Shown here piece by piece: positions 39,197 through 49,817 of a DNA stretch of 64,000 nucleotides; the stretch's first letter is position 1, and each line of letters opens with the position of its first letter. The notes under the pieces are model-generated. The model saw nothing but the letters and a program-made list of their open reading frames with translations, did no database searches and was not told the DNA's origin. The DNA is from Hyphomicrobiaceae bacterium (GTDB taxonomy: Bacteria > Pseudomonadota > Alphaproteobacteria > Rhizobiales > Hyphomicrobiaceae). The position numbers were made by a program, and so were the translations under genes. The stretch covers positions 22,747 through 86,746 of the forward strand of contig WBUN01000015.1 of NCBI GenBank assembly GCA_008933705.1. Direction: 5' to 3'.

Positions 39197-40258
39197 TCAC
39201 CCATGCACGAACGGTTCAAGGCCGGCGAGGCGCATCCTGCGCTCGATCTTCGGCACCTTGCGCGGCGGATACTTCTCCACGTGCTCGCGGATCTCGGCGA
39301 TGTGCTCGGGCGTCGAGCCGCAGCAGCCGCCGACGATGTTGAGCAGGCCCTCGCGCACCCACGGCTCGATGTGGCCGGCCATCTCGCAAGGTCCCTCGTC
39401 GTATTCGCCCATGGCGTTGGGCAGCCCGGCGTTGGGATAGGCGATGACCAGGCATTCCGCCACGGCGGCGATCTCGGCGATGTAGGGCCGCATCAGCTCG
39501 GCGCCGAGCGCGCAGTTGAGGCCGAGCGCGAAGGGCTTCAGGTGGCGCATGGAGAAGTAGAAGGCCTCCGGCGTCTGGCCGGAGAGCGTCCGCCCCGACC
39601 GATCCGTGATGGTGCCCGAGATCATGAGCGGCAGCTCCACGCCCAGCTCGTCGAAGGCCTTGAGCGCGGCGAAACCGGCCGCCTTGGCATTCAGCGTATC
39701 GAAGATGGTCTCGATCAGCAGCACGTCGGCGCCGCCCTCGATGAGACCTCGTGCCTGCTCGCAGTAGGCCGTCACCAATTCATCGAATGTGATGTTGCGG
39801 AAGCCCGGGTTGTTGACGTCCGGCGAGATGGATGCCGTCCGGTTGGTCGGCCCCATGGCGCCGGCAACGATGCGCGGCTGCTCCGGCGTCTTTGCCGTCA
39901 CCGCGTCCGCCGCCTTGCGCGCAAGCTGCGCGGCGGCAAGGTTCATCTCGTAGGCCAGATCCTCCATGCCGTAGTCGGCGAGCGAGATGCGCTGCGCATT
40001 GAAGGTGTTGGTGCAGACGATGTCGGCACCTGCATCGAGGTAGCTCGTATGGATGTCGGCGATGGCCTTTGGTTGCGTCAGCACCAGCAGGTCGTTGTTG
40101 CCCTTCACGGGCCTCCCATGATCGGCAAAGCGCGTGCCGCGGTAGCCGGCCTCCTCGAGCTTGAGGCGCTGGATCATCGTGCCCATGGCGCCGTCGATGA
40201 TGAGAATGCGCTCGGCCGCCGCGGCCTTCAGCGCGGCGATGCGATCCTGGCGTGTCAT
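39197..40258 (-). CDS. homocysteine S-methyltransferase module of methionine synthase (MetH N-terminal part)
   Basis: This is a 353-residue zinc-dependent methyltransferase barrel. [11 protein letters not shown] opens the domain. The zinc Cys are Cys249 (GLNCALG) and Cys312-Cys313 (GGCCGS). [16 protein letters not shown] is the MetH-specific block. It corresponds to residues ~1-350 of one-piece MetH. Its ATG overlaps the metF stop by four bases (ATGA). It must work with the separately encoded cobalamin protein 154 bases downstream. Confidence 0.95.
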   Translation of the reverse strand: MTRQDRIAALKAAAAERILIIDGAMGTMIQRLKLEEAGYRGTRFADHGRPVKGNNDLLVLTQPKAIADIHTSYLDAGADIVCTNTFNAQRISLADYGMEDLAYEMNLAAAQLARKAADAVTAKTPEQPRIVAGAMGPTNRTASISPDVNNPGFRNITFDELVTAYCEQARGLIEGGADVLLIETIFDTLNAKAAGFAALKAFDELGVELPLMISGTITDRSGRTLSGQTPEAFYFSMRHLKPFALGLNCALGAELMRPYIAEIAAVAECLVIAYPNAGLPNAMGEYDEGPCEMAGHIEPWVREGLLNIVGGCCGSTPEHIAEIREHVEKYPPRKVPKIERRMRLAGLEPFVHG

Positions 40259-41175
40259 GCGTTGACCACCTTCTTTTCCGGAGCCGGCTCGGCCCTCAAG
40301 CCCAGCAGATGGCAGATGGCGTAGACGAGATCGGCCCGGTTCAGCGTGTAGAAGTGGAATTGCCGGATGCCCTGGTCGACCAGGTCCATCACCTGCTCGG
40401 CCGCCATGGCGGCGGCCACCAGATGCGTCGTCTGCGGATCGGCATCGAGTCCATCGAACCGGCGCGCAAGCCAGGACGGGATGGTGGCGCCGCAGCGCGC
40501 GGCAAAGCCCGCCACCTGCTTGAAGTTGTGAATCGGCACGATGCCGGGGATGATCGGCACCCAGATGCCGCGTGCGCGTGCCTGCTCGAGAAAGCGCACG
40601 TAGTGCGCATTGTCGAAGAAGAACTGCGTGATGACGCGGCTGGCGCCGGCGTCCACCTTGGCTTTCAGATTGTCGAGGTCGTCCGCCACCGTCGGGCTGT
40701 CGGGGTGCTTCTCGGGGTAGCCGGCAACCGAGACGTCGAAATCGCCGATCCTCTTGAGGCCGGCCACCAGCTCGGCCGCATTGGCGTATCCGCCCAGATG
40801 CGGGCTGTAGGGGGTGCCGACGCCGGCCGGGGGATCGCCGCGCAGGGCCACGACGTGATGCACGCCGGCCGCCCTGTAGTCGCGGGCCACCTCGTCCACC
40901 TCGGCCTTGGTCGCCTGCACGCAGGTCAGATGCGCCGCCGGCACCAGCTTGGTCTCGCGCGCAAGACGCGCAACCGTTGCATGCGTGCGCTCGCGCGTGC
41001 TGCCGCCTGCCCCGTAGGTGACGGAGACGAAACGCGGACGCAGCGGCTCCAGGCGCCGGATCGACGTCCACAGCGCCTCCTCCATCCTGTCCGTCTTGGG
41101 CGGAAAGAATTCGAACGAGACGTTGATGTCGCCATCGCCGACCAGCCGGCTGCGGCGCTCTTTGACGTTTTCCAT
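40255..41175 (-). CDS. metF: 5,10-methylenetetrahydrofolate reductase
   Basis: This is a 306-residue flavin-dependent reductase that makes 5-methyltetrahydrofolate, the methyl donor for Met[10 protein letters not shown] holds the catalytic Glu. [26 protein letters not shown] and [14 protein letters not shown] are the FAD and folate blocks in order. The length matches the bacterial single-domain enzyme. Its start abuts the ArsR/methyltransferase stop, and its stop overlaps the metH start, so the three genes form one tightly packed operon. Confidence 0.96.
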   Translation of the reverse strand: MENVKERRSRLVGDGDINVSFEFFPPKTDRMEEALWTSIRRLEPLRPRFVSVTYGAGGSTRERTHATVARLARETKLVPAAHLTCVQATKAEVDEVARDYRAAGVHHVVALRGDPPAGVGTPYSPHLGGYANAAELVAGLKRIGDFDVSVAGYPEKHPDSPTVADDLDNLKAKVDAGASRVITQFFFDNAHYVRFLEQARARGIWVPIIPGIVPIHNFKQVAGFAARCGATIPSWLARRFDGLDADPQTTHLVAAAMAAEQVMDLVDQGIRQFHFYTLNRADLVYAICHLLGLRAEPAPEKKVVNA

Positions 41176-42195
41176 CTACGTGATCCGCTCCAGTCTCTGT
41201 TCGCCCGCCCCTTGGGTGGCCGCCGCGCCAGCGTCGGGCCTCGTCGCCACCCATATCGACACGGTGAGCTTGCCTGCGGCCTCGACGCCGCCAGGGGCCA
41301 GATCGCGCCTTTCCATGACGTCGAGCCCGCAATCGGCGAGCCACTGCCTGACGAGCGGACCCGCAAAGCCCAGGCGCTCGTGCGCGTACTGCTCGCGCAG
41401 GAACTCCAGCTTGTGCGGCGCGAAGTCGACGATCAGCAGCCGCCCGCCCGGCGCCAGCACGCGCGCCGCCTCGCGCACGGCGCGCTGCGGATCGCTCAGG
41501 AAGTGCAGCACCTGATGCATGACGACGGCATCCGCCGCATGATCGGCGATCGGCAGGTCGTAGATGTCGCCCTGGCGCACCTGCGCGTGCGTGAGGCCGG
41601 CGCGTTCGAGCTTAGCGCGCGCGTAGGCCAGCATCGCGGGGCTCAGATCGAGGCCGAGGCCGCGCCGGTAGCGGCCGGCGAACAGCTCCAGCATGCGGCC
41701 GGTGCCGGTGCCGAGATCGACGAACAGGTCGAACGGGCCCGGCCCGAGCGCGCCGGCGACCGCTGCCTCCACCTCGGCCTCGGCCACGTGCAGGGCGCGG
41801 ATGCTGTCCCACTCGCCAGCGTGCGCCTGGAAATAGGCCTGCGCCGCCGTCTCCCGCTCCTGCTGCAGGCTTTCCGCCCGCCGGCGGTCGCGCACCAGGA
41901 TCGGATCGTCGCGATCGACCCCCTGCGTCACCAGCCGCGCCAGCTCGCCACCCTCGCCCTCCTCCGCCAGCCGGAAATACACCCAGCTCCCTTCCGGCGC
42001 GCGCTCGACCAGAGCGGCCTCGGCGAGCAGCTTCAGGTGCCGGCTGATGCGCGGCTGGCTCTGGCCGAGGATGCGCGTGAGGTCCTTGACGTTGAGCTCG
42101 CCCGACGCGAGCAGCACCAGGATGCGCAGCCGGGTCGGCTCGGCGACCGCCTTCAGCGCTCCGACGGCGGTCTGTATGGGCAGGCGCAATGCCAT
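41176..42195 (-). CDS. ArsR-family HTH fused to a SAM-dependent methyltransferase (metF-metH operon regulator)
   Basis: This is a 339-residue fusion. Residues 10-90 form an ArsR winged helix ([19 protein letters not shown], with recognition helix [13 protein letters not shown]). Residues ~120-310 form a class I methyltransferase with motif [15 protein letters not shown] at 159-172. The Cys ligands of metal-sensing ArsR are absent. In alphaproteobacteria such fusions precede metF and metH, and sensing SAM or SAH through the methyltransferase fold is a plausible inference. It heads the operon. A palindrome lies within its promoter. Confidence 0.9.
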   Translation of the reverse strand: MALRLPIQTAVGALKAVAEPTRLRILVLLASGELNVKDLTRILGQSQPRISRHLKLLAEAALVERAPEGSWVYFRLAEEGEGGELARLVTQGVDRDDPILVRDRRRAESLQQERETAAQAYFQAHAGEWDSIRALHVAEAEVEAAVAGALGPGPFDLFVDLGTGTGRMLELFAGRYRRGLGLDLSPAMLAYARAKLERAGLTHAQVRQGDIYDLPIADHAADAVVMHQVLHFLSDPQRAVREAARVLAPGGRLLIVDFAPHKLEFLREQYAHERLGFAGPLVRQWLADCGLDVMERRDLAPGGVEAAGKLTVSIWVATRPDAGAAATQGAGEQRLERIT

Positions 42196-42223
42196 GGCTC
42201 ACTCGGGTTACGGATTGAACCAA

Positions 42224-42251
42224 ATGATATAAAGATATCTTTATGTGTCAA
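42224..42251 (-). promoter_or_regulatory. sigma70 promoter with a perfect palindromic operator in its spacer (metF-metH operon)
   Basis: On the minus strand, TTGACA (42251-42246) and TATCAT (42229-42224) are separated by 16 bases. The palindrome ATAAAGATATCTTTAT (42229-42244) fills the spacer. A start near 42217 would give a ~22-base leader to the ATG at 42195. Binding of the ArsR fusion here would block RNA polymerase, so autoregulation of the whole ArsR/MTase-metF-metH unit is expected. Confidence 0.8.
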
Positions 42252-42607
42252 GCAGAATGTGAGACCTCGAAGCCCAGGTTCTTCTGCCATTTTCCATCGA
42301 TCTTAAACACCCGCGCCTGTCAGCAACGCTCAAGCTTTACTCCCAAAAAGCCGGTTCTGTGCGATGTTCTATCTCATGGTAATCATGGCAACACTTCAGA
42401 CCTTCTTGTCCGTCAGCACCGCAAATTGGGCGAAACCGTGATGGTTCCACATGATATTTGCTTTCTATCACGGGCTCGTGATCGATCGGAGCTTGGGCGT
42501 TCCTTGTTGTCACCTACGTCAGGAGCACACACCGGGCGGCACAATTCCATTGTCCTGCAGAAAGCACCGTCCGGAACCGTCGAAGACACGAAACAAGGAG
42601 TTGAGCC
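42252..42607. other. 356-base intergenic stretch between divergent genes
   Basis: It is moderately AT-rich and separates the methionine operon promoter from the PRC-barrel gene. No start codon with a ribosome binding site and no hairpin with a T-tract is seen. Promoters of the PRC-barrel gene must lie here, but I cannot place them. Confidence 0.4.
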
Positions 42608-43087
42608 ATGCTTGCTCGCAAGCGCATCCCCCTGCTGGGCGCTTTTCTCATCCTGGCCGGAGCGCCGCTGACCGCGGCCCTGGCCCAATCGTCGCCGCCT
42701 CCCACAACGACGGCGCCCCCGGCGTCCTCGCGCCCTGAGAGCCCGACCACGCCGCCGGCTGCCAAGCCGTCCGATCCCATGACGAAGCCGGCTGCTCCGG
42801 CGACGAGCCCCGACAAGTCTGCCACCGCACCGGCCAAGGTAAACCCGCTGATTGGTCTCGCAGTCTTCTCCTCCGACGGCACAAAGCTTGGCGCGGTTCA
42901 GGGCGTCAGCGCCGAGCCGGATGGCAAGGTGAAGGCCATTCATATCAGGACCGGCGGCTTCCTTGGCTTCGGCGGCAAGATCGTCGCCATACCGGAAGGC
43001 AAGTTCACCCGCGCAGGCGACAACGTCCGCCTCAGCCTGACCAGCGACGAGGTGAGCAAGCTGCCTGAGGTCAAGGGCCAGAGCTGA
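42608..43087 (+). CDS. exported PRC-barrel domain protein
   Basis: This is a 159-residue protein with a signal peptide (KRIPLLGAFLILAGAPLTAALA, cleaved near AQS), a Pro/Ala/Thr/Ser-rich linker (residues ~28-75), and a PRC-barrel domain at about 78-150 (VFSSDGTKLGAVQGV, KIVAIPEGKF). PRC-barrel proteins of this kind are periplasmic in alphaproteobacteria and often stress-induced, but their function is unclear. The ATG has AAGGAG eight bases upstream. A 14-base duplication covers the stop codon. Confidence 0.85.
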   Translation: MLARKRIPLLGAFLILAGAPLTAALAQSSPPPTTTAPPASSRPESPTTPPAAKPSDPMTKPAAPATSPDKSATAPAKVNPLIGLAVFSSDGTKLGAVQGVSAEPDGKVKAIHIRTGGFLGFGGKIVAIPEGKFTRAGDNVRLSLTSDEVSKLPEVKGQS

Positions 43088-43108
43088 CGTTGTAGAGCTG
43101 ACGTTGTA
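43081..43108. repeat. perfect tandem duplication, 2 x 14 bp, across the PRC-barrel stop codon
   Basis: GAGCTGACGTTGTA occurs at 43081-43094 and again at 43095-43108. The first copy contains the TGA stop of the PRC-barrel gene, so the duplication does not change the protein. Confidence 0.9.
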
Positions 43109-43131
43109 GCGCCAGTCGCCGGACAGAGATG

Positions 43132-43158
43132 CGGCGGGCCGCGGCAGGCGGCCCGCCG
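43132..43158 (+). terminator. GC-rich hairpin, probable terminator of the PRC-barrel gene
   Basis: An 11-bp stem CGGCGGGCCGC/GCGGCCCGCCG with loop GGCAG lies 44 bases after the stop. The following GTTGCGATTTGG is only weakly T-rich, so efficiency is uncertain. Confidence 0.5.
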
Positions 43159-43352
43159 TTGCGATTTGGCGCGGCTTTGAGCGATCATCCTTGCATCGAC
43201 ACAATTCTTGGCAACTGTGGCCCACACGGCGCGGGGGCGGGGAAGACGCCCTCGGGACCTTTGACGGGGCACGGCATTCGTGTTCAAAAACAACGCGAAG
43301 CGCGTCGCCAGGATGCGGACCGGCCGTTGAAGCGGCGGGCAAGAGAAGGGGC

Positions 43353-43988
43353 ATGCAGCGCATGATGATCGTCGTCGGCACCGCGATCGCCAGGTCCACG
43401 CAGGGGCGTCGCGCCAGGAGCGTTGTTGCCGGCTGTCTGGCCGCCGGCCTTGCCGCGTTCTCGTGGATCGCTGCCGCCGCACCGGCCGCAGCCGCCGATC
43501 CGGCCGTCGTCTTCATGGCGCAGGTCGGCCGGGAATTGATGGCAGCCGCCCGCACGCGCTCTCCGGGCGTCATGGCCAACGTGATCCAGCGGCACGCTGA
43601 TGTGCGCGTGATCGGGAACTATTCGCTCGGTGCCTATCGCGCCAAGCTCGCCGAAAGCGACCGGCAGGCCTACTACTCCGGCATGATCCGCTTCATCTCG
43701 CGCTATGCCGCCGGCGAAGCGCCGAAGTACCCGGTTGCGCGGGTCGAATGGGAGAACCAGAGCGTCCGCGGCGGCAACGGCCTGATGGTCGACAGCCGGG
43801 TCACGCTCGCCGACGGCACGACCTACGACGTGCGCTGGCTGCTGGCGAAATACGGCAGCACCTACAAGGTGCGCGACGCCATGGTGCTGGGCTTCTGGAT
43901 GACGCCCTTCCTGAAGAAGCTGTTCGAGGACTACATCGCCCAGAACGGCGGCAACCCGCGCGCGCTGATGGCGGCTCTCAACCGCTGA
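43353..43988 (+). CDS. MlaC/Ttg2D family phospholipid-binding protein (HpnM-like)
   Basis: This is a 211-residue exported protein. A long n-region with RR and a hydrophobic stretch (SVVAGCLAAGLAAFSWIAAA) precede a likely cleavage at AAA-DPA. The rest matches the MlaC/toluene-tolerance fold: VIQRHADVRVIGNYSLG, YAAGEAPKYPVARVEW, a beta-sheet with VTLADGTTYDVRWLL, and the terminal FLKKLFEDYIAQNGGNPRALMAALNR. MlaC carries phospholipids between membranes, and HpnM relatives shuttle hopanoids. No MlaABD or hpn gene is adjacent. ATG at 43362 is an alternative start. Confidence 0.82.
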   Translation: MQRMMIVVGTAIARSTQGRRARSVVAGCLAAGLAAFSWIAAAAPAAAADPAVVFMAQVGRELMAAARTRSPGVMANVIQRHADVRVIGNYSLGAYRAKLAESDRQAYYSGMIRFISRYAAGEAPKYPVARVEWENQSVRGGNGLMVDSRVTLADGTTYDVRWLLAKYGSTYKVRDAMVLGFWMTPFLKKLFEDYIAQNGGNPRALMAALNR

Positions 43989-44008
43989 CCCAGCACCCGC
44001 CGGCAGGC

Positions 44009-44902
44009 CTACCCCCTCCGCGCGGCCGTCAGCGAGGTCAAAGTGGCGCCGGGAAGGGCGCGCGGGTCGCGCGGATGCCACGTGCCCCGCTCGACCGCGA
44101 CGATGAAATCCTCGACCAGCCGATTGAAGAGCGCCGGCTCCTCGAGGTTGATCACATGGCCCGAGCCCGGCAGCAGCGCCAGGCGGGCCACGGGCATCAG
44201 CCGCTTCATCCATAGATTGACGTCGAGGCACGGCTCGTCCTCGTCGCCGACCAGCAGCAGCACAGGCGCCTTGATCGATTTGAGTTCCGCTTCGAGGTCA
44301 TAAAGCGAGGCACGGCCGGCCTGCACCGTGCGCAGCGTTCTGGCGGCGGTGTGTGCCTGGTGCTCGGCCAGATGATCCACAAATGCCCGCCAGGCGATCG
44401 GGTCCTTGTTCAACAGCTGCACCCGCGTCGGTCCCCGTCCCATTGCCTCGGCATCGACCGTGCCGGCGCGCTCGAATTCCGCCGCCGTCTTGCGGCACTC
44501 ATCGATGAACTGGGCCCGCGTCGCCTTGGGTGCGCCTGAGCCTGCGCCCGCTGCCGTGCAGGATATGACACGCTCGGGATGCTTGGCTGCCAGCATCAGC
44601 GCCGTATAGCCTCCCATGCTCAAGCCGACGATGTGGGCCTTCTCGGCCTTGGCCGCATCGAGCACGGCAATGGCATCGCGGTTGAAGAAGTCCTGTCCGT
44701 ACAGGGCCTCATCGTCCGGTGCGTCCGAACCCGGATAGCCGCGTGCCGCCCAGGTGATGGCCCGCCAGCCGCGCCCGAAGTGGCGCATCTGGTCGGCCCA
44801 GCTCCGGTGGTCGCCGCCGAACTCGTGGATGAAGAGGATGGGCGTGCCCTCGCCCGTCTCCTCGTAGTAGATGCGCGCGCCGTGCGATGGGGCGAGTGGC
44901 AT
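44009..44902 (-). CDS. alpha/beta hydrolase
   Basis: This is a 297-residue alpha/beta hydrolase. The oxyanion region is FIHEFGGDHRSW. The nucleophile is Ser95 in GLSMGGY. The acid is probably Asp in GDEDEPCLD, and the His is in GSGHVINLEEP. There is no signal peptide, so it is cytoplasmic. The substrate cannot be inferred: esterase, 3-oxoadipate enol-lactonase-like and haloperoxidase-like enzymes share the pattern. It is not in an operon. Confidence 0.85.
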   Translation of the reverse strand: MPLAPSHGARIYYEETGEGTPILFIHEFGGDHRSWADQMRHFGRGWRAITWAARGYPGSDAPDDEALYGQDFFNRDAIAVLDAAKAEKAHIVGLSMGGYTALMLAAKHPERVISCTAAGAGSGAPKATRAQFIDECRKTAAEFERAGTVDAEAMGRGPTRVQLLNKDPIAWRAFVDHLAEHQAHTAARTLRTVQAGRASLYDLEAELKSIKAPVLLLVGDEDEPCLDVNLWMKRLMPVARLALLPGSGHVINLEEPALFNRLVEDFIVAVERGTWHPRDPRALPGATLTSLTAARRG

Positions 44903-45308
44903 TGGAGTGTTCCTCCGAAGATTTCGTCATCATGCCTATAGTCGGCTCGATGCGCCAGTTCGCCCGGGCACTGACCCCGACGGTGCTCGTGCCCTATTGG
45001 CTCGTGATCCACGGCGTCATCTTCGCGCACCTGCGCGCACGAAAGGCATCGCGTGTGGTGGTTCAGAGGTTCCCTTGCCTTTGCGGCGAGGTTGCGAGGG
45101 AGCTTCTGAACCATAAGCCGCACTGGAAATCACAGGAATCTGATGTCCCCTTTGAATCCCAAGTCCGCAACCATGCGGTGCCACCAAGATGGGCGAACTT
45201 CGGATTCGGGACACGAGGGCTGATCCAGACGCACGTTGACGCCAGTCAACGCCGGCACGTGCCCGGCGCATCAGCATGCCGGAGCAGGAACGAGGGGGAC
45301 GGCATTCC
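44903..45308. other. 406-base intergenic stretch containing one copy of a dispersed repeat
   Basis: Besides the 95-base repeat at 45123-45217 nothing coding is convincing. An open frame on the plus strand runs through the repeat and changes character there. The promoter of the nitroreductase gene should lie near its right end. Confidence 0.5.
45123..45217 (+). repeat. dispersed ~95-bp hairpin repeat, copy 1
   Basis: It begins CTGGAAATCACAGGAATC, continues TGTCCCCTTTGAATCCCAAG, and ends GGGCGAACTTCGGATTCGGG plus ACACGAG. About four fifths of the positions match copy 2 at 50991-51084 in the same orientation. GTGTCC..GAATCCGAAG near the left (best seen in copy 2) pairs with CTTCGGATTCGGGACAC at the right, so the element can fold. 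Confidence 0.85.
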
Positions 45309-46391
45309 ATGATGCGCAGGCGCGAACTTCTCATCGGCAGCGGCGGTATTGCGTTCGCGGGCCTCGTCTCGCCGACCCCATCGCCGGCCGGCGCGCTGCC
45401 ATCGTACGATGAAGCGGTGCGCGCGACATGGGCGCCCTTGCGTAGCGACGGCGGCCCGCAGGAGCTTGTGCGCTACGCCACGCTCGCGGCCAACAGCCAC
45501 AACACGCAGCCATGGAAATTCACGATCGGCGCACAACGCATCACGATCGCGCCGGACTTCGCGCGCAGGTGTCCTGCCGTCGACCCGGACGACCACCACC
45601 TGTTCGCGAGCCTGGGGTGCGCCGCGGAGAATCTCGTGCATGCGGCTGCTGCTGCCGGATGGAAGGCCGCACCGGTCGTCGAGGGCGACGCCATCGTCGT
45701 GATGCTGGAGCGCGCGCCGCCACTCACATCGGCCTTGTTCGACGCCATCCCGCGCCGGCAAAGCACGCGCGCCGCCTATGACGGCAAGCCGGTGACGAAT
45801 GATGCCCTGCGCCTGCTCGAGCAGGCGGGCACGGGAGCCGGGATCTCGGTCATCATCATCACCGAGCGATCCAGGATCGCCAACGTCATCGACTACGTGG
45901 TCGAAGGCAACACGGCGCAAATGCGCGACAAGGCCTTCATGAGAGAGCTCAAGAGCTGGCTGCGCCTCAGTGAGGGCGACGCGGTCGCAAGCATGGACGG
46001 ACTGTCCGCTCGTGCATCCGGCAATCCAGAGCTGCCGGCCTGGCTCTCTCGCCTGCTGCTGCCGCTGGTCTTCACCGAAAATTCGGAGAACGACAAATAC
46101 CGGGCGCACATACAAAGCTCCGCGGGCGTCGCTGTCTTCGTGTCCGACCGCAGCGACAAGGCGCATTGGATCGAAGCCGGCCGCGCTTGCCAGAGGTTTG
46201 CCCTGCAGGCGACGGCGCTCGGCCTGAAGCAGGCGTTCATCAATCAGCCGATCGAGGTGCCGCGCCTGCGCGGCCAGCTCGCGTCATTTCTCGGCCTCGG
46301 CGCACGCGTCCCCGATCTCGTCGTACGCTTCGGTGCCGGGCCCGAGCTGCCCAGATCCTTGCGCCGCCCTGTCGAGAAGGTGATGGCCTAA
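45309..46391 (+). CDS. Tat-exported nitroreductase-family (Acg-like) protein
   Basis: This is a 360-residue protein with a twin-arginine-type leader (MMRRRELLIGSGGIAFAGL, then Pro/Ala-rich cleavage region). The nitroreductase/Acg fold shows YATLAANSHNTQPW (FMN phosphate site), IPRRQSTRAAYDG and IEAGRACQRFALQATALGL. It may use or store FMN in the periplasm, as Acg proteins do. The substrate is unknown. The ATG at 45309 follows GAGGGGGACGG. It is convergent with ettA. Confidence 0.82.
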   Translation: MMRRRELLIGSGGIAFAGLVSPTPSPAGALPSYDEAVRATWAPLRSDGGPQELVRYATLAANSHNTQPWKFTIGAQRITIAPDFARRCPAVDPDDHHLFASLGCAAENLVHAAAAAGWKAAPVVEGDAIVVMLERAPPLTSALFDAIPRRQSTRAAYDGKPVTNDALRLLEQAGTGAGISVIIITERSRIANVIDYVVEGNTAQMRDKAFMRELKSWLRLSEGDAVASMDGLSARASGNPELPAWLSRLLLPLVFTENSENDKYRAHIQSSAGVAVFVSDRSDKAHWIEAGRACQRFALQATALGLKQAFINQPIEVPRLRGQLASFLGLGARVPDLVVRFGAGPELPRSLRRPVEKVMA

Positions 46392-46405
46392 CCCAGGGTC
46401 CTTGC

Positions 46406-48067
<1,662 letters not shown>

Positions 48068-48174
48068 GGGCGACTCCTCGGGTTGCAGATGAATGGGGAG
48101 TTGGCGTGCCTTTTAGCGCAAGCTATGCCCCGGCCTCAAGCCGAGTCTCCACCACCCGAAAATCAGGAGCAACG

Positions 48175-48876
48175 ATGCGATTGCCAGCCTTGTGCACGTT
48201 CCTGAGCCTTTGCCTCCCCGTCCTTCCCTCGCCGCAACTCGCGGCAGCGCAAACGCCGCCGACTTCGGAGGAATTTGCTGCCTATTCGGGCCTGCACGCG
48301 GCGGCGGCCAGCGGCGACGTCGGCGAGATCGAGCGGTTGCTCAAGGCGGGCGCCGACATCGAGGCCCGCGACGGCAACGGGCGCACGCCCCTCATGGTTG
48401 CCGCGTTCCGTCAGGACACAGCCGCCGTCCGCGCGCTCGTCTCCGCCGGCGCCAACCTCAACGCGCTCGACAACCAGAGCTACGACGTCATCACCATTGC
48501 CGCCGTCCTCAACGATCTCAATACGCTCAAGCTTGCGATCGACTCGGGCGGCAACACGCGCGCCATCACCAGCCCTTACGGCGGCACGGCCCTGATCGCG
48601 GCGTCGCACCTCGGCCATGCCGAGGCAGTCTCGGCCCTCATCGGCGCCAGGGCGCCGCTCGATCACGTCAACAACCTGGGCTGGACCGCCCTGGTCGAGG
48701 CGGTCGTGCTGGGCGACGGCGGGCCGGCGCATCAGGCGACCGTCGAGGCCCTGATCAAAGGCGGCGCCAACCTCAACCTTCCGGACCGGCAAGGTGCGAC
48801 GCCGCTGGCGCTCGCCCGCCAGAAGGGCTTTGCCAAGATCGCCGAGATGCTCGAGCAGGCCGGCGCCAAGCCTTGA
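48175..48876 (+). CDS. exported ankyrin-repeat protein
   Basis: This is a 233-residue protein with a signal peptide (RLPALCTFLSLCLPVLPSPQ, cleaved near AAA-QTP) and five to six ankyrin repeats. Clear ones are LHAAAASGDVGEIERLLKAG, RTPLMVAAFRQDTAAVRALV, TALIAASHLGHAEAVSALI and ATPLALARQKGFAKIAEML. It is probably a periplasmic protein-binding scaffold. Partner unknown. The ATG at 48175 has AGGAGC five bases upstream. It converges with the rhomboid gene. Confidence 0.88.
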   Translation: MRLPALCTFLSLCLPVLPSPQLAAAQTPPTSEEFAAYSGLHAAAASGDVGEIERLLKAGADIEARDGNGRTPLMVAAFRQDTAAVRALVSAGANLNALDNQSYDVITIAAVLNDLNTLKLAIDSGGNTRAITSPYGGTALIAASHLGHAEAVSALIGARAPLDHVNNLGWTALVEAVVLGDGGPAHQATVEALIKGGANLNLPDRQGATPLALARQKGFAKIAEMLEQAGAKP

Positions 48877-48891
48877 GAGGAGGATTGATCC

Positions 48892-49629
48892 TCAGCGCCG
48901 CGTCTCCTCCCAGGGCCCGCCATTGTACCAGGCATGGCGCGTGCCGGCCGGATGCGCCGTGCGGTCGAGCACGATCAGCAGAATCCATCCGGCGACAAAG
49001 CCGCCGATGTGCGCCCACCAGGCGATGCCGCTGCCCTGCACCGGCGCGAACAGCTCGCTCGCGCCCGCCACCACCTGCGTCAGGAACCAGATGCCGGCGA
49101 AGAGCATGGCGGGAATGCTGAAGAACACGGGAATGAACAGGATCGGCACCAGCACGCGCACCCACGCATAGGGAAACCGCACCGCGTAGGCGGCGATGAC
49201 CCCCGCGATCGCCCCTGATGCGCCGAGCACGGGTATCGCTGACCCGGCATTGAACAGCGCGTGCGCCATGCTCGCGGCGAGGCCGGCAAGAACATACAGC
49301 AGGGCGAAACGCACAGGCCCCAGGCGATCCTCCAGCGCCGGACCGAAGATGTGGAGCGTCCACAGATTGAGGATGATGTGCAGGAAGCCGCCGTGCAGGA
49401 ACGTGTTGGTGAGGAACGGCGTCAGGTCGGCGGGCGACAGGCCGTGGGCTGCGCCCCATGCCGGACTGAAATAGCGGCGCGGCACCAGCGCGTGCTGGTA
49501 GAGGAACGCCTGCAACTCGGGTTCGCTGAGCGAAAGCTGATAGAGGAACGCGGCCACGTTGAGCCCGATGATGGTCCACACCACCACGGGCTGCCGCGTG
49601 CGGTTCACGCTATCGCGAATAGGAAACAC
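48892..49629 (-). CDS. rhomboid-family intramembrane serine protease
   Basis: This is a 245-residue polytopic protein. The N-terminal FLHGGFLHIILNLWTLHIFG region has the conserved His and Asn. The catalytic Ser is in VLGASGAIAGV, and the catalytic His is in WAHIGGFVAGW, so it is probably active. The GTG start at 49629 is preceded by GGGAG nine bases away. Longer in-frame starts run through an intergenic tandem repeat. Substrates are unknown. Confidence 0.9.
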   Translation of the reverse strand: MFPIRDSVNRTRQPVVVWTIIGLNVAAFLYQLSLSEPELQAFLYQHALVPRRYFSPAWGAAHGLSPADLTPFLTNTFLHGGFLHIILNLWTLHIFGPALEDRLGPVRFALLYVLAGLAASMAHALFNAGSAIPVLGASGAIAGVIAAYAVRFPYAWVRVLVPILFIPVFFSIPAMLFAGIWFLTQVVAGASELFAPVQGSGIAWWAHIGGFVAGWILLIVLDRTAHPAGTRHAWYNGGPWEETRR

Positions 49630-49690
49630 GGGCTGAACTCCCGCTCTGTCTCCCTGAGAATGTGGGAACGATCGCGAGCCCCCACAAGTT

Positions 49691-49728
49691 GCATCGAGCG
49701 AGCCGATCTGCATCGAGCGAGCCGATCT
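49691..49728. repeat. perfect tandem duplication, 2 x 19 bp
   Basis: GCATCGAGCGAGCCGATCT occurs at 49691-49709 and 49710-49728. It lies between the rhomboid gene and the divergent DsbA-like gene, in the likely promoter region of the latter. Confidence 0.9.
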
Positions 49729-49817
49729 GGCACGGCGGCGACGGCCGCCCCATATGAATTCCGCCAGAGCAACGCTAGATTGCGCAAGCATGACCATCGC
49801 CGACGCCCGGAGGGCGC

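Noticed and set aside
44887..45312. 141-residue plus-strand frame in the hydrolase/nitroreductase gap
   Set aside because: It runs through the dispersed repeat and has no domain or ribosome binding site.
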